The notes under the pieces: generated by a model | Told to the model about the DNA's origin: nothing | Databases searched by the model: none | The model's input: the letters and a program-made list of their open reading frames with translations, nothing else | Assembly: GCA_002335055.1 (NCBI GenBank) | Contig: DDCH01000008.1 | Coordinates: 19,855 to 83,854 of the forward strand | DNA: 64,000 nt | From: Sulfurimonas sp. UBA2011 | Lineage (GTDB): Bacteria; Campylobacterota; Campylobacteria; Campylobacterales; Sulfurimonadaceae | Reading direction: 5' to 3' | Position numbers and translations under genes: made by a program | Part shown: positions 16,538 through 25,480 of the stretch, in pieces | Layout: each line of letters begins with the position of its first letter | Position numbering within the stretch: position 1 is the first letter of the stretch

Positions 16538-17369
16538 TTTTCTTCTTTATAATTAAATCTAGATATTTTTGAGGTGTGACTTTCATCATCTCTTGAGCAA
16601 GCCAACGGATTTGAAAAAATGCAGCCCCACTATCACGTAGAGTGAAGTAATTTTTAAGACTACGAAGGTTAAAAGTCACAACCATATCTACTTTGACATT
16701 ATCGCTTATGATGTGTTTAAAAGCATCACCAACATTACGTTTTTTCTTTCCAGCTTGTAAAGCTTTATAGAGCCCTTCACTATTTCCGCAAAACTCTTCT
16801 AAAAAAGGAAGTGAACTTTTAGCAACACTGATTGCATAAAAATCTTCTACCTTGTTAAACTGAAAGTCTAACTTTTCATACATACCACCAATCTCAAGAC
16901 GGTTGTAGTCTTCATCAGCTGTTACAAACATATTAAAAGTGAGAATAGTATTTATAAAAAACTCTTTATCTCCACCCTGTTTTGAAGCAACAAAAGCATT
17001 GACAAGTGAGCTCATAGTATAACGAGTAGAACGCACAGATATAGCTTGAATGCGGTGACGAGCATGTTCTTGGAGTACACCACGAGAAGTCCCACGGATT
17101 AAAAATGAGAGGTTTGCATGTTCGAGTATGGAGTGATGAAAGTATGCCCAAGCAAGGTCATCTAAAAGTGCAGAATCATCGATCGCGTTGAGCTCATCTA
17201 ACATACCATCATCTGGCATCTGTGTCTCTAAATCTTTGATGACTTGGTTTTCACTGTTTGAAAAAGAGTCATAACAAGTACGAGCAGCAGTCTCAGCCAC
17301 TCCGATACCTGTATCTTGAAGTAAAACCACTTCTGGTCTACTGTATTTTAAACCGTACATATCTTCCAT
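16530..17369 (-). CDS. thyX: flavin-dependent thymidylate synthase
   Basis: 279 residues with the ThyX signature RHRx7S at residues 104-114 ('RHRIQAISVRS', then TRY). 'HHSILEHANLSFLIRGTSR' upstream and the C-terminal 'FNLRSLKNYFTLRDSGAAFFQIRWLAQEM' also fit. It methylates dUMP using CH2-THF with FAD and NADPH as hydride carrier, unlike ThyA; ThyX is usual in Campylobacterota. A second Met at residue 4 is an alternative start. The lipoprotein gene overlaps its stop. Confidence 0.95.
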   Translation of the reverse strand: MEDMYGLKYSRPEVVLLQDTGIGVAETAARTCYDSFSNSENQVIKDLETQMPDDGMLDELNAIDDSALLDDLAWAYFHHSILEHANLSFLIRGTSRGVLQEHARHRIQAISVRSTRYTMSSLVNAFVASKQGGDKEFFINTILTFNMFVTADEDYNRLEIGGMYEKLDFQFNKVEDFYAISVAKSSLPFLEEFCGNSEGLYKALQAGKKKRNVGDAFKHIISDNVKVDMVVTFNLRSLKNYFTLRDSGAAFFQIRWLAQEMMKVTPQKYLDLIIKKKNV

Positions 17370-17509
17370 AAAACCACCTAGATTTATATATGTACTATGT
17401 TACTATAAAATAACTTATAGTTAAGAATACTCAATATTATCTAACTATTTTAATAGATTTTACTGAAAATTCAATAACAATGGTTTGTCTTATATAATTC
17501 GTATCAATC

Positions 17510-18085
17510 CTAACGAGATGTACTAAATCCTATTCCTACTTTTTCTATCTTATGATTATAGTCTATTAGAGACTCTCCATATCCGCTAAAAGCTTTAATG
17601 TATACAAAGAGGTCATTCCTTCCAAAAAGAGGAGAAGAATAGTTTACTTTTACTGCATAAGTATCACTAAAATTACTTCTCAGAAGTAGTTCTGCAATAT
17701 GTTTTTTATATGGAAATATAAAACGAACTTGCCCATGTCCCATATAGTCAATTAAATCAGGATTCTAATCTATACCAAAACTTCAACTCAGAGAAAAAGA
17801 CTTGTACTGAAAAAAAAGAGCGGCATGTACATAGTTCCATGAGCGCTCCTTTCTACCACCTCTTCCCTTGGATTGATGTGCAAGACCAATTCTTGTCCCT
17901 TTTAAAAAATCTCGGGTAATTGCATCCGCTAAAAGAATGGTTACAAAAAATTCTGGGTTATAGTTTGACTCTCTAAAGTAAGCGGAATCCGCATAAAACT
18001 GCCAAAAAGACAACTGTGTGTAAGCAACGCTATACACTTCACCCAGATTAAGTATATCTGATGCATAGTCTCATTTGTTAGTTCA
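17510..18085 (-). pseudogene. pldA: outer-membrane phospholipase A, multiply frameshifted
   Basis: PldA pieces appear in order but in three frames. The first reads 'VAYTQLSFWQFYADSAYFRE', 'SNYNPEFFVT' and 'RIGLAHQSKGRGGRKERSWN', which includes the catalytic His-Gln-Ser segment. Then 'ELKFWYRLES' comes in a second frame, and 'DLIDYMGHGQVRFIF' with 'AFSGYGESLIDYNHKIEKVG' in a third. At least two frameshifts and several stops prevent a full-length product, and the N-terminal signal region is missing. PldA hydrolyses outer-membrane phospholipids. The catalytic H-Q-S survives, so loss is probably recent. Confidence 0.88.
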
Positions 18086-18256
18086 TCATCTATTGGAAGA
18101 AAATTTATAATATTCTTGAAATTTTTTAAGATTTTTTGTTACACCCTCTCCATTTTCATACATATAACCTAAGATATATGCAGCATCATAATTAGTCTCT
18201 TCTTCAACAAGTTGTGTAAATATATCGAGAGATTTCTTAAATTCATTATTTTTACA
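18086..18256 (-). pseudogene. Sel1-repeat relic upstream of broken pldA
   Basis: An open stretch of 57 codons without a usable start reads 'FKKSLDIFTQLVEEETNYDA' followed by 'AYILGYMYENGEGVTKN', a clear Sel1-like repeat (A-x-x-x-L-G-x-M-Y-x-x-G-x-G-V). It begins directly at the pcm stop codon, in frame with it, and ends at two tandem stops. It may be the amino-terminal part of the same ancestral protein as the pldA relic or a separate Sel1 gene. Confidence 0.6.
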
Positions 18257-18895
18257 CTAATGTTGCACTCCATCCAAAACAGGAACAAAGTCACAATCTT
18301 CTAACTCTTCTTCTTCTATACTATCGCCATTTTTTATAAAACGTGTGATAACTTGTTTCCCATCTCTCTCCATTGGAGCTACAAGAATTCCTCCATCAGC
18401 TAACTGATCAAAGAGTTTTGTTGGTATCTCTTTTGCAGTTGCTGAGAAGAGTATTCGGTCATAAGGTGCATAAGAGACCCAACCATTTTGTCCATCATCT
18501 GTACGTGTGTGAATATTATGAATACCAAGATTTTTAAAACGTTGTTTTGCTTGAATCATCAGTGGTTCTATGCGTTCTATAGTAAAAACACCCCTAAAAA
18601 GTTGTGCAAGAACTGCCGCTTGATAACCACTACCACAACCAATTTCAAGAACTCTATCTGCTCCACGGGGAAAAAGATACTCTGTCATTTTTGCTACTGT
18701 TAGAGGTGAGCTTATAAATTGTGCTTCTCCAATTGGAAGAGCATCAAGTTTATATGCACTGTGTTTAAAACCTGTTGCCACAAATGCTTCTCTATTTGTT
18801 TTAGCTATTGCCTCTTTTACCTCTGGAGATAAAGAATATATCTTCTCTATCTCATCCGCCATTCGTGCTGTTCTTGTTGCTGTAATTTTATCCAA
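18257..18895 (-). CDS. pcm: protein-L-isoaspartate O-methyltransferase
   Basis: 212 residues with the PCMT signature: 'EAFVATGFKHSAYKLDALPIGEAQFISSP' region, then the SAM site 'VLEIGCGSGYQAAVLAQL'. 'DRILFSATAKEIPTKLFDQLADGGILVAP' is the family's late motif. It repairs isomerised Asp/Asn residues. The start is TTG, one base after the stop of the amidohydrolase gene. The last codons run into the pldA relic region. Confidence 0.95.
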   Translation of the reverse strand: MDKITATRTARMADEIEKIYSLSPEVKEAIAKTNREAFVATGFKHSAYKLDALPIGEAQFISSPLTVAKMTEYLFPRGADRVLEIGCGSGYQAAVLAQLFRGVFTIERIEPLMIQAKQRFKNLGIHNIHTRTDDGQNGWVSYAPYDRILFSATAKEIPTKLFDQLADGGILVAPMERDGKQVITRFIKNGDSIEEEELEDCDFVPVLDGVQH

Positions 18896-18896
18896 A

Positions 18897-19640
18897 CTAG
18901 TTTATACCTATGTTTATATATCTTCTCATTAAAGTTATATTTTTTTGATTATATGCCTGTACTAAGCAAGGCTTATTCCCATTTAGGGTCACTTCACCTT
19001 GTGGTGTTATGATTGCACTCATCGCACTACACTCTGCATTTAATGCATCTGAACTTATCACATAACACTCATTCATAAGTGCAAGAGCCTGTGTGAGTGT
19101 TTTAAAATGCTCACTACGTGGTTTTCCCCACCATGCAGGTACTAAAATCACATCAGCACCCTCGGCTTTTAACCACAACTCTTTAAAACGCAGCTCAAAA
19201 CAGATAAAAATAGCTATTTTAATGCCATTTATCTCAAAAATATCAAAAGCTTCATCCTTACCTTCACTCATATACTTCTCTTCATTACCTAGTCTAAACA
19301 ACCTAGTTTTTGCTCTCTCGTGTAGGATTCTTCCATCATGAAAAACTTTTACTACATTAAAAACTTCACCCTCTATTTTTTCTAACATTGTTAAAACAAT
19401 AGTTTTATCTTTGGAGGCACAAAGAAGTTCTTCTGTCGCATACAAACTAAAGTCCGTAGCCTTTTGCAAGTTATCATAATCAAAACCTGTCAAACATACT
19501 TCATGTGCAAGTATAATAGTGTTAGTCTTAGTCTGTTCTATAAGTTGCAATAGCGTTTGAAGATTTGTTGAGTAGTTAGGAGTTGTTTCAAAGAGTAAAG
19601 AGCAGAGATTCTGCTCTTTAGGTTTAGAAGTCATCATCAA
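18897..19640 (-). CDS. carbon-nitrogen hydrolase (nitrilase superfamily)
   Basis: 247 residues with the catalytic triad of the superfamily: Glu in 'LAHEVCLTGFDY', Lys in 'LHERAKTRLF' and Cys in 'IAIFICFELRFKELW'. A second Glu-like site is in 'LVPAWWGKPRSEHF'. It probably hydrolyses an amide such as omega-amidase or N-carbamoyl substrates; the exact substrate is not determined. It starts within the last codons of nrdB (17-base overlap; ATGs at 19640, 19637 and 19634), and is followed after one base by pcm, so the three form one transcript. Confidence 0.88.
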   Translation of the reverse strand: MMMTSKPKEQNLCSLLFETTPNYSTNLQTLLQLIEQTKTNTIILAHEVCLTGFDYDNLQKATDFSLYATEELLCASKDKTIVLTMLEKIEGEVFNVVKVFHDGRILHERAKTRLFRLGNEEKYMSEGKDEAFDIFEINGIKIAIFICFELRFKELWLKAEGADVILVPAWWGKPRSEHFKTLTQALALMNECYVISSDALNAECSAMSAIITPQGEVTLNGNKPCLVQAYNQKNITLMRRYINIGIN

Positions 19641-20646
19641 ACGAAAGACTTCCCTTAGAGTAGTTTGTCACAGTTCCTTCAAAAAAGTTTGTTTTTTGGT
19701 CATTAAACTTAGAAAAATCATCTACCCATTTGATAGGATTCTTAACATTGTAAAGCTTATCAAAACCAACAGCACTAAGTCTTTCATCTGCTAAAAACTT
19801 AATATATTGTGCAACAATATCATCTGTCAGACCTAAAATCTGTCCCTCTGTGATGTACTGTCCCCACTCAGTCTCTAACTCTACTGCCTCTTTAAACATC
19901 TCTATCACTTCTGCTTTTAACTCGTGTGTAAAAAGTTCTGGTAGCTCTTTACGAAGTGTATTTATAAGGTTTTGAAAAAGAACTAAGTGTGTTACTTCAT
20001 CGCGTTGTATAAAACGAATCATTTGTGCACTTCCCAACATTTTACCTGAGCGTGCAAGAGTGTAGATATAAGTAAAACCACTATAAAAGTAGATACCTTC
20101 TAATATCTGGTTTGCAAAACAAGCCTTAACAAAATTTGTTTCAGTTGGATTTTTTGCAAGCTCTATATATATCTTAGCAATAGCATCGTTTTTCGTCTTA
20201 AGCATCATATCTCTACGCCATAACTCATAAATCTCTTCGCTGTTTGTTGAGATACTATCAACCATAACTGCATAACTTTGTGAGTGAAGAGCTTCTTCAA
20301 ATGACTGACGTACTAAAATAAGGTTGACCTCAGGAGAAGTCACATAAGGATTAATATTATCAATAATGTTGTTAGTTTGGAGTGAATCCATAAAGATTAA
20401 TTGTGAAAGTGCCTTATCATAAGCTGTTTTTTCTGCTGTTGTAAGGTTCTTGTAGTCATTTACATCACGTGTCATATCTACTTCTTTAGGAAACCATGTA
20501 TTGTTTAACATCATTTCCCAAAGATTATATGCCCACTGATATTTGATGTTATTGAGCTCAAAAATACCCGTTGGGTTACCACCGAAAATTTTTCTATCGT
20601 TGACATTTTCAGTTGATTCGGGGTTATAAATCTTTTTTCTATCCAT
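19624..20646 (-). CDS. nrdB: ribonucleoside-diphosphate reductase, class Ia small (beta) subunit
   Basis: 340-residue ferritin-fold radical subunit. Iron ligands are recognisable in 'DSLQTNNIIDNINPYVTSPEVNLILVRQSFEEALHSQSY' (E, E and H), and in 'LEGIYFYSGFTYIYTLARSG' and 'QRDEVTHLVLFQNL' (E, E, H). The C-terminal acidic tail ('SLSFDDDF') docks to NrdA. It generates the tyrosyl radical needed for ribonucleotide reduction and so needs oxygen. Its partner nrdA is 16 kb away at 36.5 kb, on the same strand but in another operon. RBS GGAGCT. Confidence 0.96.
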   Translation of the reverse strand: MDRKKIYNPESTENVNDRKIFGGNPTGIFELNNIKYQWAYNLWEMMLNNTWFPKEVDMTRDVNDYKNLTTAEKTAYDKALSQLIFMDSLQTNNIIDNINPYVTSPEVNLILVRQSFEEALHSQSYAVMVDSISTNSEEIYELWRRDMMLKTKNDAIAKIYIELAKNPTETNFVKACFANQILEGIYFYSGFTYIYTLARSGKMLGSAQMIRFIQRDEVTHLVLFQNLINTLRKELPELFTHELKAEVIEMFKEAVELETEWGQYITEGQILGLTDDIVAQYIKFLADERLSAVGFDKLYNVKNPIKWVDDFSKFNDQKTNFFEGTVTNYSKGSLSFDDDF

Positions 20647-20785
20647 TTTTTGAGCTCCAATTAATTAAGTATATGATTATAGCCTCCAACATATTAAAGT
20701 AAAATTATTCAGCATCTTTTTATATCTTATATGATAGCATTTATTAATATTAATAAATGTTATCAAGTTATATTTAGGGATTTTT

Positions 20786-21214
20786 ATGGGATTTTTCGGA
20801 ACAAATAAGGTATCTAAAGAGCTATGCGATAATTTAAAAGAAGAGAATCCAACACTTCTTGAGCAAAACAAACTACTAGAAGAGAGAGTCAATGATTTAT
20901 GGAAGGTTAACACATACTACTCTGTCCAAACACTCCAAGAACAGTTTCCTTTTGTTGATCATCATAACTGTCGCTTAGGTAAATGGTACTACGAAGGAGA
21001 TGGTCAAGAAAACTTCTCAAATTCATCTTCTTTTAAAAGTCTAGAAACTCCTCACTCTTTAGTGCATAATACAACACAAAAAGTTTTTGACAATCTCACC
21101 CAAGAAAATTTAAATAACGAAAATATTATGCAAGCATTACAAGAGATGGAAAGTGCTAGTCAAAATATCTTTTTAACACTTGATAGAATCTTTCAAGATA
21201 AGGGTCAAAAATAA
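20786..21214 (+). CDS. stand-alone CZB (chemoreceptor zinc-binding) domain protein
   Basis: 142 residues. A short N-terminal coiled coil ('EENPTLLEQNKLLEERV') precedes a CZB domain with 'DHHNCRLGKWYYEGDG' and 'ETPHSLVH'. The Cys and the two distal His are conserved zinc ligands. The usual first His (in the helix before, D-H-x-x-F/W-K) seems replaced: the segment reads 'VNDLWKVNTYYSVQ'. In this phylum CZB usually ends chemoreceptors or diguanylate cyclases and senses zinc or hypochlorite. Here it stands alone without transmembrane or signalling domains. The stop overlaps the next gene's start position by four bases. Confidence 0.85.
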   Translation: MGFFGTNKVSKELCDNLKEENPTLLEQNKLLEERVNDLWKVNTYYSVQTLQEQFPFVDHHNCRLGKWYYEGDGQENFSNSSSFKSLETPHSLVHNTTQKVFDNLTQENLNNENIMQALQEMESASQNIFLTLDRIFQDKGQK

Positions 21215-22176
21215 AAGAATTTTCACCCTCTTTTAGTTTACAAAATAGACATATACAAACTGTTTTCTCTACATTTTTTAGAAAAGCCATTCCTCTAAAT
21301 TTTACAAAACAAGAGTTTAGACTCAGTGATGGTGACTTTCTTGAAGCCTACTGGCACCATACAGATAAGTCAAATGAAAACACTCCTATAGTTATACTCT
21401 TTCATGGGCTCACTGGATCGTATACGTCCCCTTACATCCAAGGTCTAATGAAAGAACTCTCAAATAATGGTTTTAACAGTGTTTTAATGCACTTTCGAGG
21501 ATGTGCAATATTAGAAAACCTTCATCCTCGTTCCTATCATAGCGGTGAAACAGGTGATGCCTTAGAGTTTATAAAAAGTATACATAAAGAATTTCCAAAA
21601 AGTAAACTCTATGGGGTTGGATACTCTTTGGGTGCAAATATGCTTTTAAAACTACTAGGAGAAGAAAAAGAAAAATCACTGCTAAGTAAAGTAGTAGCTG
21701 TCTCCCCACCAATGCAACTCGATATTTGTGCCAGTGCTATGGATAAAGGCTTCGCCAAGTACTATCAATACAGATTACTTGGAGACCTTAAATATTTCCT
21801 TTATAAAAAGTATGACAAACATGATATGCAAACTCTACTAGACTTTAAACGCAGTGACATCAAAAAACTCAATAGTATTTACAAATATGATGATACTTAT
21901 ACTGCACCCATACATGGTTTTAAATCCGCAGCAGAGTACTATGAAAAATGTAGTTCAAAACAGTTTTTAAAAGACATAAGAACTCCAGCACTTATCATAC
22001 ATTCAAAAGATGACCCTTTTATGACTCCTGAAGTTATTCCAAACAAAGAGGATTTATCAGAACAGGTCACACTATATATCACAAATAAAGGTGGACATGT
22101 CGGTTTTGTTGAAGGAAACTTTTTTAAACCAGTATATTGGCTTGAAAAAAAGATAGTAGAATTTTTAAAGACTTAG
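21211..22176 (+). CDS. YheT-type alpha/beta hydrolase; ATA at the start position
   Basis: The frame is open from just after a stop at 21199-21201, and similarity to YheT/ABHD1-3 hydrolases begins at once ('SFSLQNRHIQT', 'LSDGDFLEAYW'). But no ATG, GTG or TTG exists before 21448, which is past the oxyanion motif 'LFHGLTGS'. The most likely start is ATA at 21211, with AAGGG seven bases upstream and an ATAA overlap with the CZB stop that looks like a mutated ATGA. Catalytic Ser in 'GYSLGAN', Asp in 'HSKDDPF' and His in 'GGHVGFV' are all present, 321 residues in all. Translation may be poor; otherwise the gene is intact. Physiological substrate of YheT is unknown. Confidence 0.82.
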   Translation: MKEFSPSFSLQNRHIQTVFSTFFRKAIPLNFTKQEFRLSDGDFLEAYWHHTDKSNENTPIVILFHGLTGSYTSPYIQGLMKELSNNGFNSVLMHFRGCAILENLHPRSYHSGETGDALEFIKSIHKEFPKSKLYGVGYSLGANMLLKLLGEEKEKSLLSKVVAVSPPMQLDICASAMDKGFAKYYQYRLLGDLKYFLYKKYDKHDMQTLLDFKRSDIKKLNSIYKYDDTYTAPIHGFKSAAEYYEKCSSKQFLKDIRTPALIIHSKDDPFMTPEVIPNKEDLSEQVTLYITNKGGHVGFVEGNFFKPVYWLEKKIVEFLKT

Positions 22177-22221
22177 GTCTCTAGTCAGGTGATAAATTAG
22201 ATAATTAGGGGAAAGAAAGAA

Positions 22222-22249
22222 TGTATCTTTTCAAAAGAGAAAAGATACA
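22222..22249. terminator. intrinsic terminator between convergent YheT and typA genes
   Basis: TGTATCTTTTC-(aaaaga)-GAAAAGATACA, a perfect 11-bp stem. On the minus strand it is followed by TTCTTTCTTTCC, so it mainly serves typA. Confidence 0.75.
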
Positions 22250-22258
22250 AAAGTAACG

Positions 22259-24061
22259 CTATTTACGAGAGTGACGCTTACGCTCTGATTCAGTTAAGAA
22301 TTTCTTACGAATACGAATAGACTTAGGAGTAATCTCTAAGATCTCATCATCTTCAATCCACTCTAGAGCACGCTCTAGAGACATGTCACGTGGTGGAATA
22401 AGCTTAATAGCTTCATCAGCACCAGATGAACGGACGTTAGACTGTGCCTTACCTTTAATAGGGTTAACAACTAGGTCATTATCACGTGAGTGCTCACCAA
22501 CAATCATACCTTCGTATACTTCAGTTTGAACACCGATGTAAAGAGTACCACGATTTTGAATACCAAAAAGTGAGAATGCAAGAGTAGATCCAGCAGTCAT
22601 AGATACAAGAGCACCATATGAACGAGACTCAACACCACCACTATAAGGACGGAACTCGATGAAAGAGTGATTCATAACACCTTCACCTTTTGTGTCTGTT
22701 AAGAACTGACCACGGAAACCGATAAGTGCACGAGCTGGAATTTCAAACTCGATTCTTTGGAAACCTTGACCCATTGGAAGCATAGACTTCATTTCAGCTT
22801 TTCTCTTACCAAGACGCTCGATTACACCACCAGAAAGATCTTCAGGAACATCAATAACTAAATGCTCAAATGGCTCACACTTAACGCCTTCAACCTCTTT
22901 AACGATAACTTCTGGACGAGAGATAGAGAACTCAAAATCTTCTCTACGCATGTTCTCAGCAAGAACAGTAATTTGAAGTTCACCACGACCTGATACTTTA
23001 AACTTACCTTCACCAACTATTTCAAGTTTCATAGCAACGTTTGTGTTCATTTCAAACTCTAAACGCTCACGAAGTTTATTTGAAGTTACGTGTTTACCTT
23101 CTTTACCAGCAAGAGGAGAATCATTAACAGCAAATACAACTGTAAGAGTTGGCTCTTCAACGTGCATAGGGTCAAGTGCTACAGGATTTTGTGGATCAGC
23201 AACAGTGTCACCAACGTCAACAGTTTCCATACCAGCAAATGCAACAATGTCACCAGCTTCAGCTTGGTCAATTTCCATACGGTTTAGACCAAGAAAACCG
23301 ATAAGTTTAGATATCTTACCCTTAACCATTTCGCCATTAGCTTTTGCAAGTATAATGTTATCACCCTTCTTAACAGTACCGTTAAAAATACGGCTAATAC
23401 CGATTTTACCAACATAGTTATCATAATCAAGTGTGAAAACTTGTGCTTGAAGTGAGTTAGCCGCGTCACCTTTAGGTTCAGGAACATCGTTAATAATTGC
23501 ATCAAAAATACAAGTAAAATCTCCATCAGGATCTGACATATCCATCTTAGCTATACCATCACGAGCAGCAGTATAGATGATAGGGAAATCTTGTTGATCA
23601 TCAGTAGCACCCATATGATCAAACAGGTCAAACATCTCATCAACAACACGATCTGGCTCAGCAGAAGGTTTGTCAATCTTATTAATTACAACAATTGGTT
23701 TGATACCAAGTGCAAGCATCTTTTTAACAACAAACTTTGTTTGAGGCATAACACCTTCATAAGCATCAACAAGAACTAAAACACCATCAACCATCTTAAG
23801 AACACGTTCAACTTCACCACCGAAGTCAGCATGTCCCGGAGTATCAATAATGTTAATTTTATAACCATTATAACGAATAGCAGTGTTCTTAGAAAGAATC
23901 GTGATTCCACGCTCTTTTTCAATATCGTTACTGTCCATAGCTCTTTCATCATGTTGTTCATGATCGCCAAATGTACCTGATTGTTCTAGTAAACCATCAA
24001 CTAATGTAGTTTTACCGTGGTCAACGTGAGCGATAACGGCAATATTTCTTATTTTTTGCAT
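22259..24061 (-). CDS. typA: ribosome-associated GTPase TypA/BipA
   Basis: 600 residues from the ATG at 24061, chosen because AAAAAGGAACCC lies just upstream and TypA proteins begin 'QKIRNIAVIAHVDHGKTT'; an in-frame ATG 13 codons earlier lacks support. G1 AHVDHGKTT, switch I 'RAMDSNDIEKERGITI', G3 'DTPGHADFGG', G4 'NKID'. Then beta-barrel, EF-G-like domains III/V and the BipA-specific C-terminus ('PPRDMSLERALEWIEDDE'), with a basic tail. It binds the ribosome and aids 50S assembly and stress adaptation. It is monocistronic. Confidence 0.97.
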   Translation of the reverse strand: MQKIRNIAVIAHVDHGKTTLVDGLLEQSGTFGDHEQHDERAMDSNDIEKERGITILSKNTAIRYNGYKINIIDTPGHADFGGEVERVLKMVDGVLVLVDAYEGVMPQTKFVVKKMLALGIKPIVVINKIDKPSAEPDRVVDEMFDLFDHMGATDDQQDFPIIYTAARDGIAKMDMSDPDGDFTCIFDAIINDVPEPKGDAANSLQAQVFTLDYDNYVGKIGISRIFNGTVKKGDNIILAKANGEMVKGKISKLIGFLGLNRMEIDQAEAGDIVAFAGMETVDVGDTVADPQNPVALDPMHVEEPTLTVVFAVNDSPLAGKEGKHVTSNKLRERLEFEMNTNVAMKLEIVGEGKFKVSGRGELQITVLAENMRREDFEFSISRPEVIVKEVEGVKCEPFEHLVIDVPEDLSGGVIERLGKRKAEMKSMLPMGQGFQRIEFEIPARALIGFRGQFLTDTKGEGVMNHSFIEFRPYSGGVESRSYGALVSMTAGSTLAFSLFGIQNRGTLYIGVQTEVYEGMIVGEHSRDNDLVVNPIKGKAQSNVRSSGADEAIKLIPPRDMSLERALEWIEDDEILEITPKSIRIRKKFLTESERKRHSRK

Positions 24062-24158
24062 AAGGGTTCCTTTTTGGAATATTTTGCGAATTATATCCAA
24101 ATAAATATTAGATTTATGTAAAATAAGTGATATACTTATACACTAAAGGTTTATTGTA

Positions 24159-24198
24159 AAAAACAGAATAGATTTATACATAATTTTATTCTGTTTTT
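24159..24198. repeat. 12-bp perfect inverted repeat upstream of cca
   Basis: AAAAACAGAATA / TATTCTGTTTTT with a 16-base loop, in the divergent region between typA and cca. On the plus strand it ends in TTTTT, so it could be an attenuator-like terminator in the cca leader. The left arm's promoter would be near a TATAC-rich stretch at 24126-24144. Confidence 0.5.
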
Positions 24199-24262
24199 CA
24201 AAGAAAAATCTTTAAATAATTTTTTGTTATTTAATATTTTTAATAAAATAAAAAAGAGTAAT

Positions 24263-25480
24263 ATGTTTGATTGTCCGAATAAATTAAATATCATATTTGA
24301 TAAACTATACTTATTTGGGATAAAACCTATAATTGTAGGCGGTTATATACGTGATAATATCCTAGAGTTAGACTCTAAAGACATAGACATCGAACTTTAT
24401 GGGCTTGATTCTTTAGAAGTCTTAGAAAATATTCTACAAGAGTTTGGTGATATAAATACTGTTGGTAAGAGTTTTGGAGTATGTAAACTTAATTTTCATG
24501 ACTTAGAATTAGACTTTTCCCTGCCTAGAGAGGATTCTAAGATTGGATCTGGACACAAAGGTTTTAGTGTTATAACTGACAAGAACCTTGATTTTACATC
24601 TGCTGCCTCACGGCGTGACTTTACTGTAAATGCTATGGGTTATGATGTAAGGGAACAAAAACTATTAGACCCATTTGGTGGTCAAAAAGATATACAAAAC
24701 AAAATACTTCGTGCTGTGGATATGGATAAATTTGTAGAGGACCCCTTAAGAATACTTAGGGGTATTCAGTTTAGTTCACGATTTAACTTTAAACTCGATG
24801 AAGAACTGTTTGAACTTTTTAAAAAACTTATAAAGAAAAATATCCTTGAAGAATTACCAAAGGAAAGAATCTATGAAGAGCTAAAAAAAATGCTCTTAAA
24901 GTCCTCTTCTCCATCTATAGGATTAGTTTTACTTAAACGGCTGAACCTAATGGAGCACTTCGGATTTAGTGAAAACTATGAACAAGTTGATTATTTTGCA
25001 AAACATAAGACAGAAGATGAAAAACTAAATATACTTATATTTTTATCCCTTATATATGCAAGAGAGAAACTGGGGTTCATTAAAAAACTCAGTAATGAGT
25101 TAAAACTATTAACACACATAAGTCTTTATATAGAAATCCAAAAAGATTTTGATATCGATGACTCTAGTGCCTATACATTATATACATTAGCAAAAAAAGT
25201 AAATATAGGGCACTTTCTTTTATATCTAGATGCCTACCATGCTGGTAAACAAACATATCAAATCAATATACTCAAAGACAATGCTAAAACATTATCTATA
25301 TTTGACTCTCCCTTAGCTGCTCTTATACAAGGCAAAGAACTTATAAAATGTGGACTAATCCCATCAAAAAAGTTTAGTGAAATTTTACTTCAAACGTATG
25401 AGGCACAAAAAAAGGGAAAGTTTAAAACTCCAAAAGAGGCACAAAAATGGTTAAAAAACTATCTAACATCACTTTCGTAA
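24263..25480 (+). CDS. CCA tRNA nucleotidyltransferase / poly(A) polymerase family
   Basis: 405 residues from ATG 24263 (RBS AAAAAGAG); an upstream TTG at 24224 is in frame but lacks a site. Class II nucleotidyltransferase head: 'IIVGGYIRDNILELDSKDIDIELYG' with the GG motif and DxD. 'SAASRRDFTVNAMGYD' is the RRDF motif that sets base specificity, followed by 'DPLRILRGIQFSSRF' and a helical body. It adds or repairs the 3' CCA of tRNAs; a poly(A) polymerase role is less likely. The last 22 bases overlap the convergent EAL-type gene. Confidence 0.92.
   Translation: MFDCPNKLNIIFDKLYLFGIKPIIVGGYIRDNILELDSKDIDIELYGLDSLEVLENILQEFGDINTVGKSFGVCKLNFHDLELDFSLPREDSKIGSGHKGFSVITDKNLDFTSAASRRDFTVNAMGYDVREQKLLDPFGGQKDIQNKILRAVDMDKFVEDPLRILRGIQFSSRFNFKLDEELFELFKKLIKKNILEELPKERIYEELKKMLLKSSSPSIGLVLLKRLNLMEHFGFSENYEQVDYFAKHKTEDEKLNILIFLSLIYAREKLGFIKKLSNELKLLTHISLYIEIQKDFDIDDSSAYTLYTLAKKVNIGHFLLYLDAYHAGKQTYQINILKDNAKTLSIFDSPLAALIQGKELIKCGLIPSKKFSEILLQTYEAQKKGKFKTPKEAQKWLKNYLTSLS

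Noticed and set aside
20677..20913. 78-codon minus-strand ORF over the nrdB-CZB gap
   Set aside because: Overlaps the start of the CZB gene, whose domain is clearly coding; no ribosome-binding site.
23043..23417. 124-codon plus-strand ORF
   Set aside because: Lies wholly inside typA on the opposite strand; typA has unmistakable GTPase motifs.
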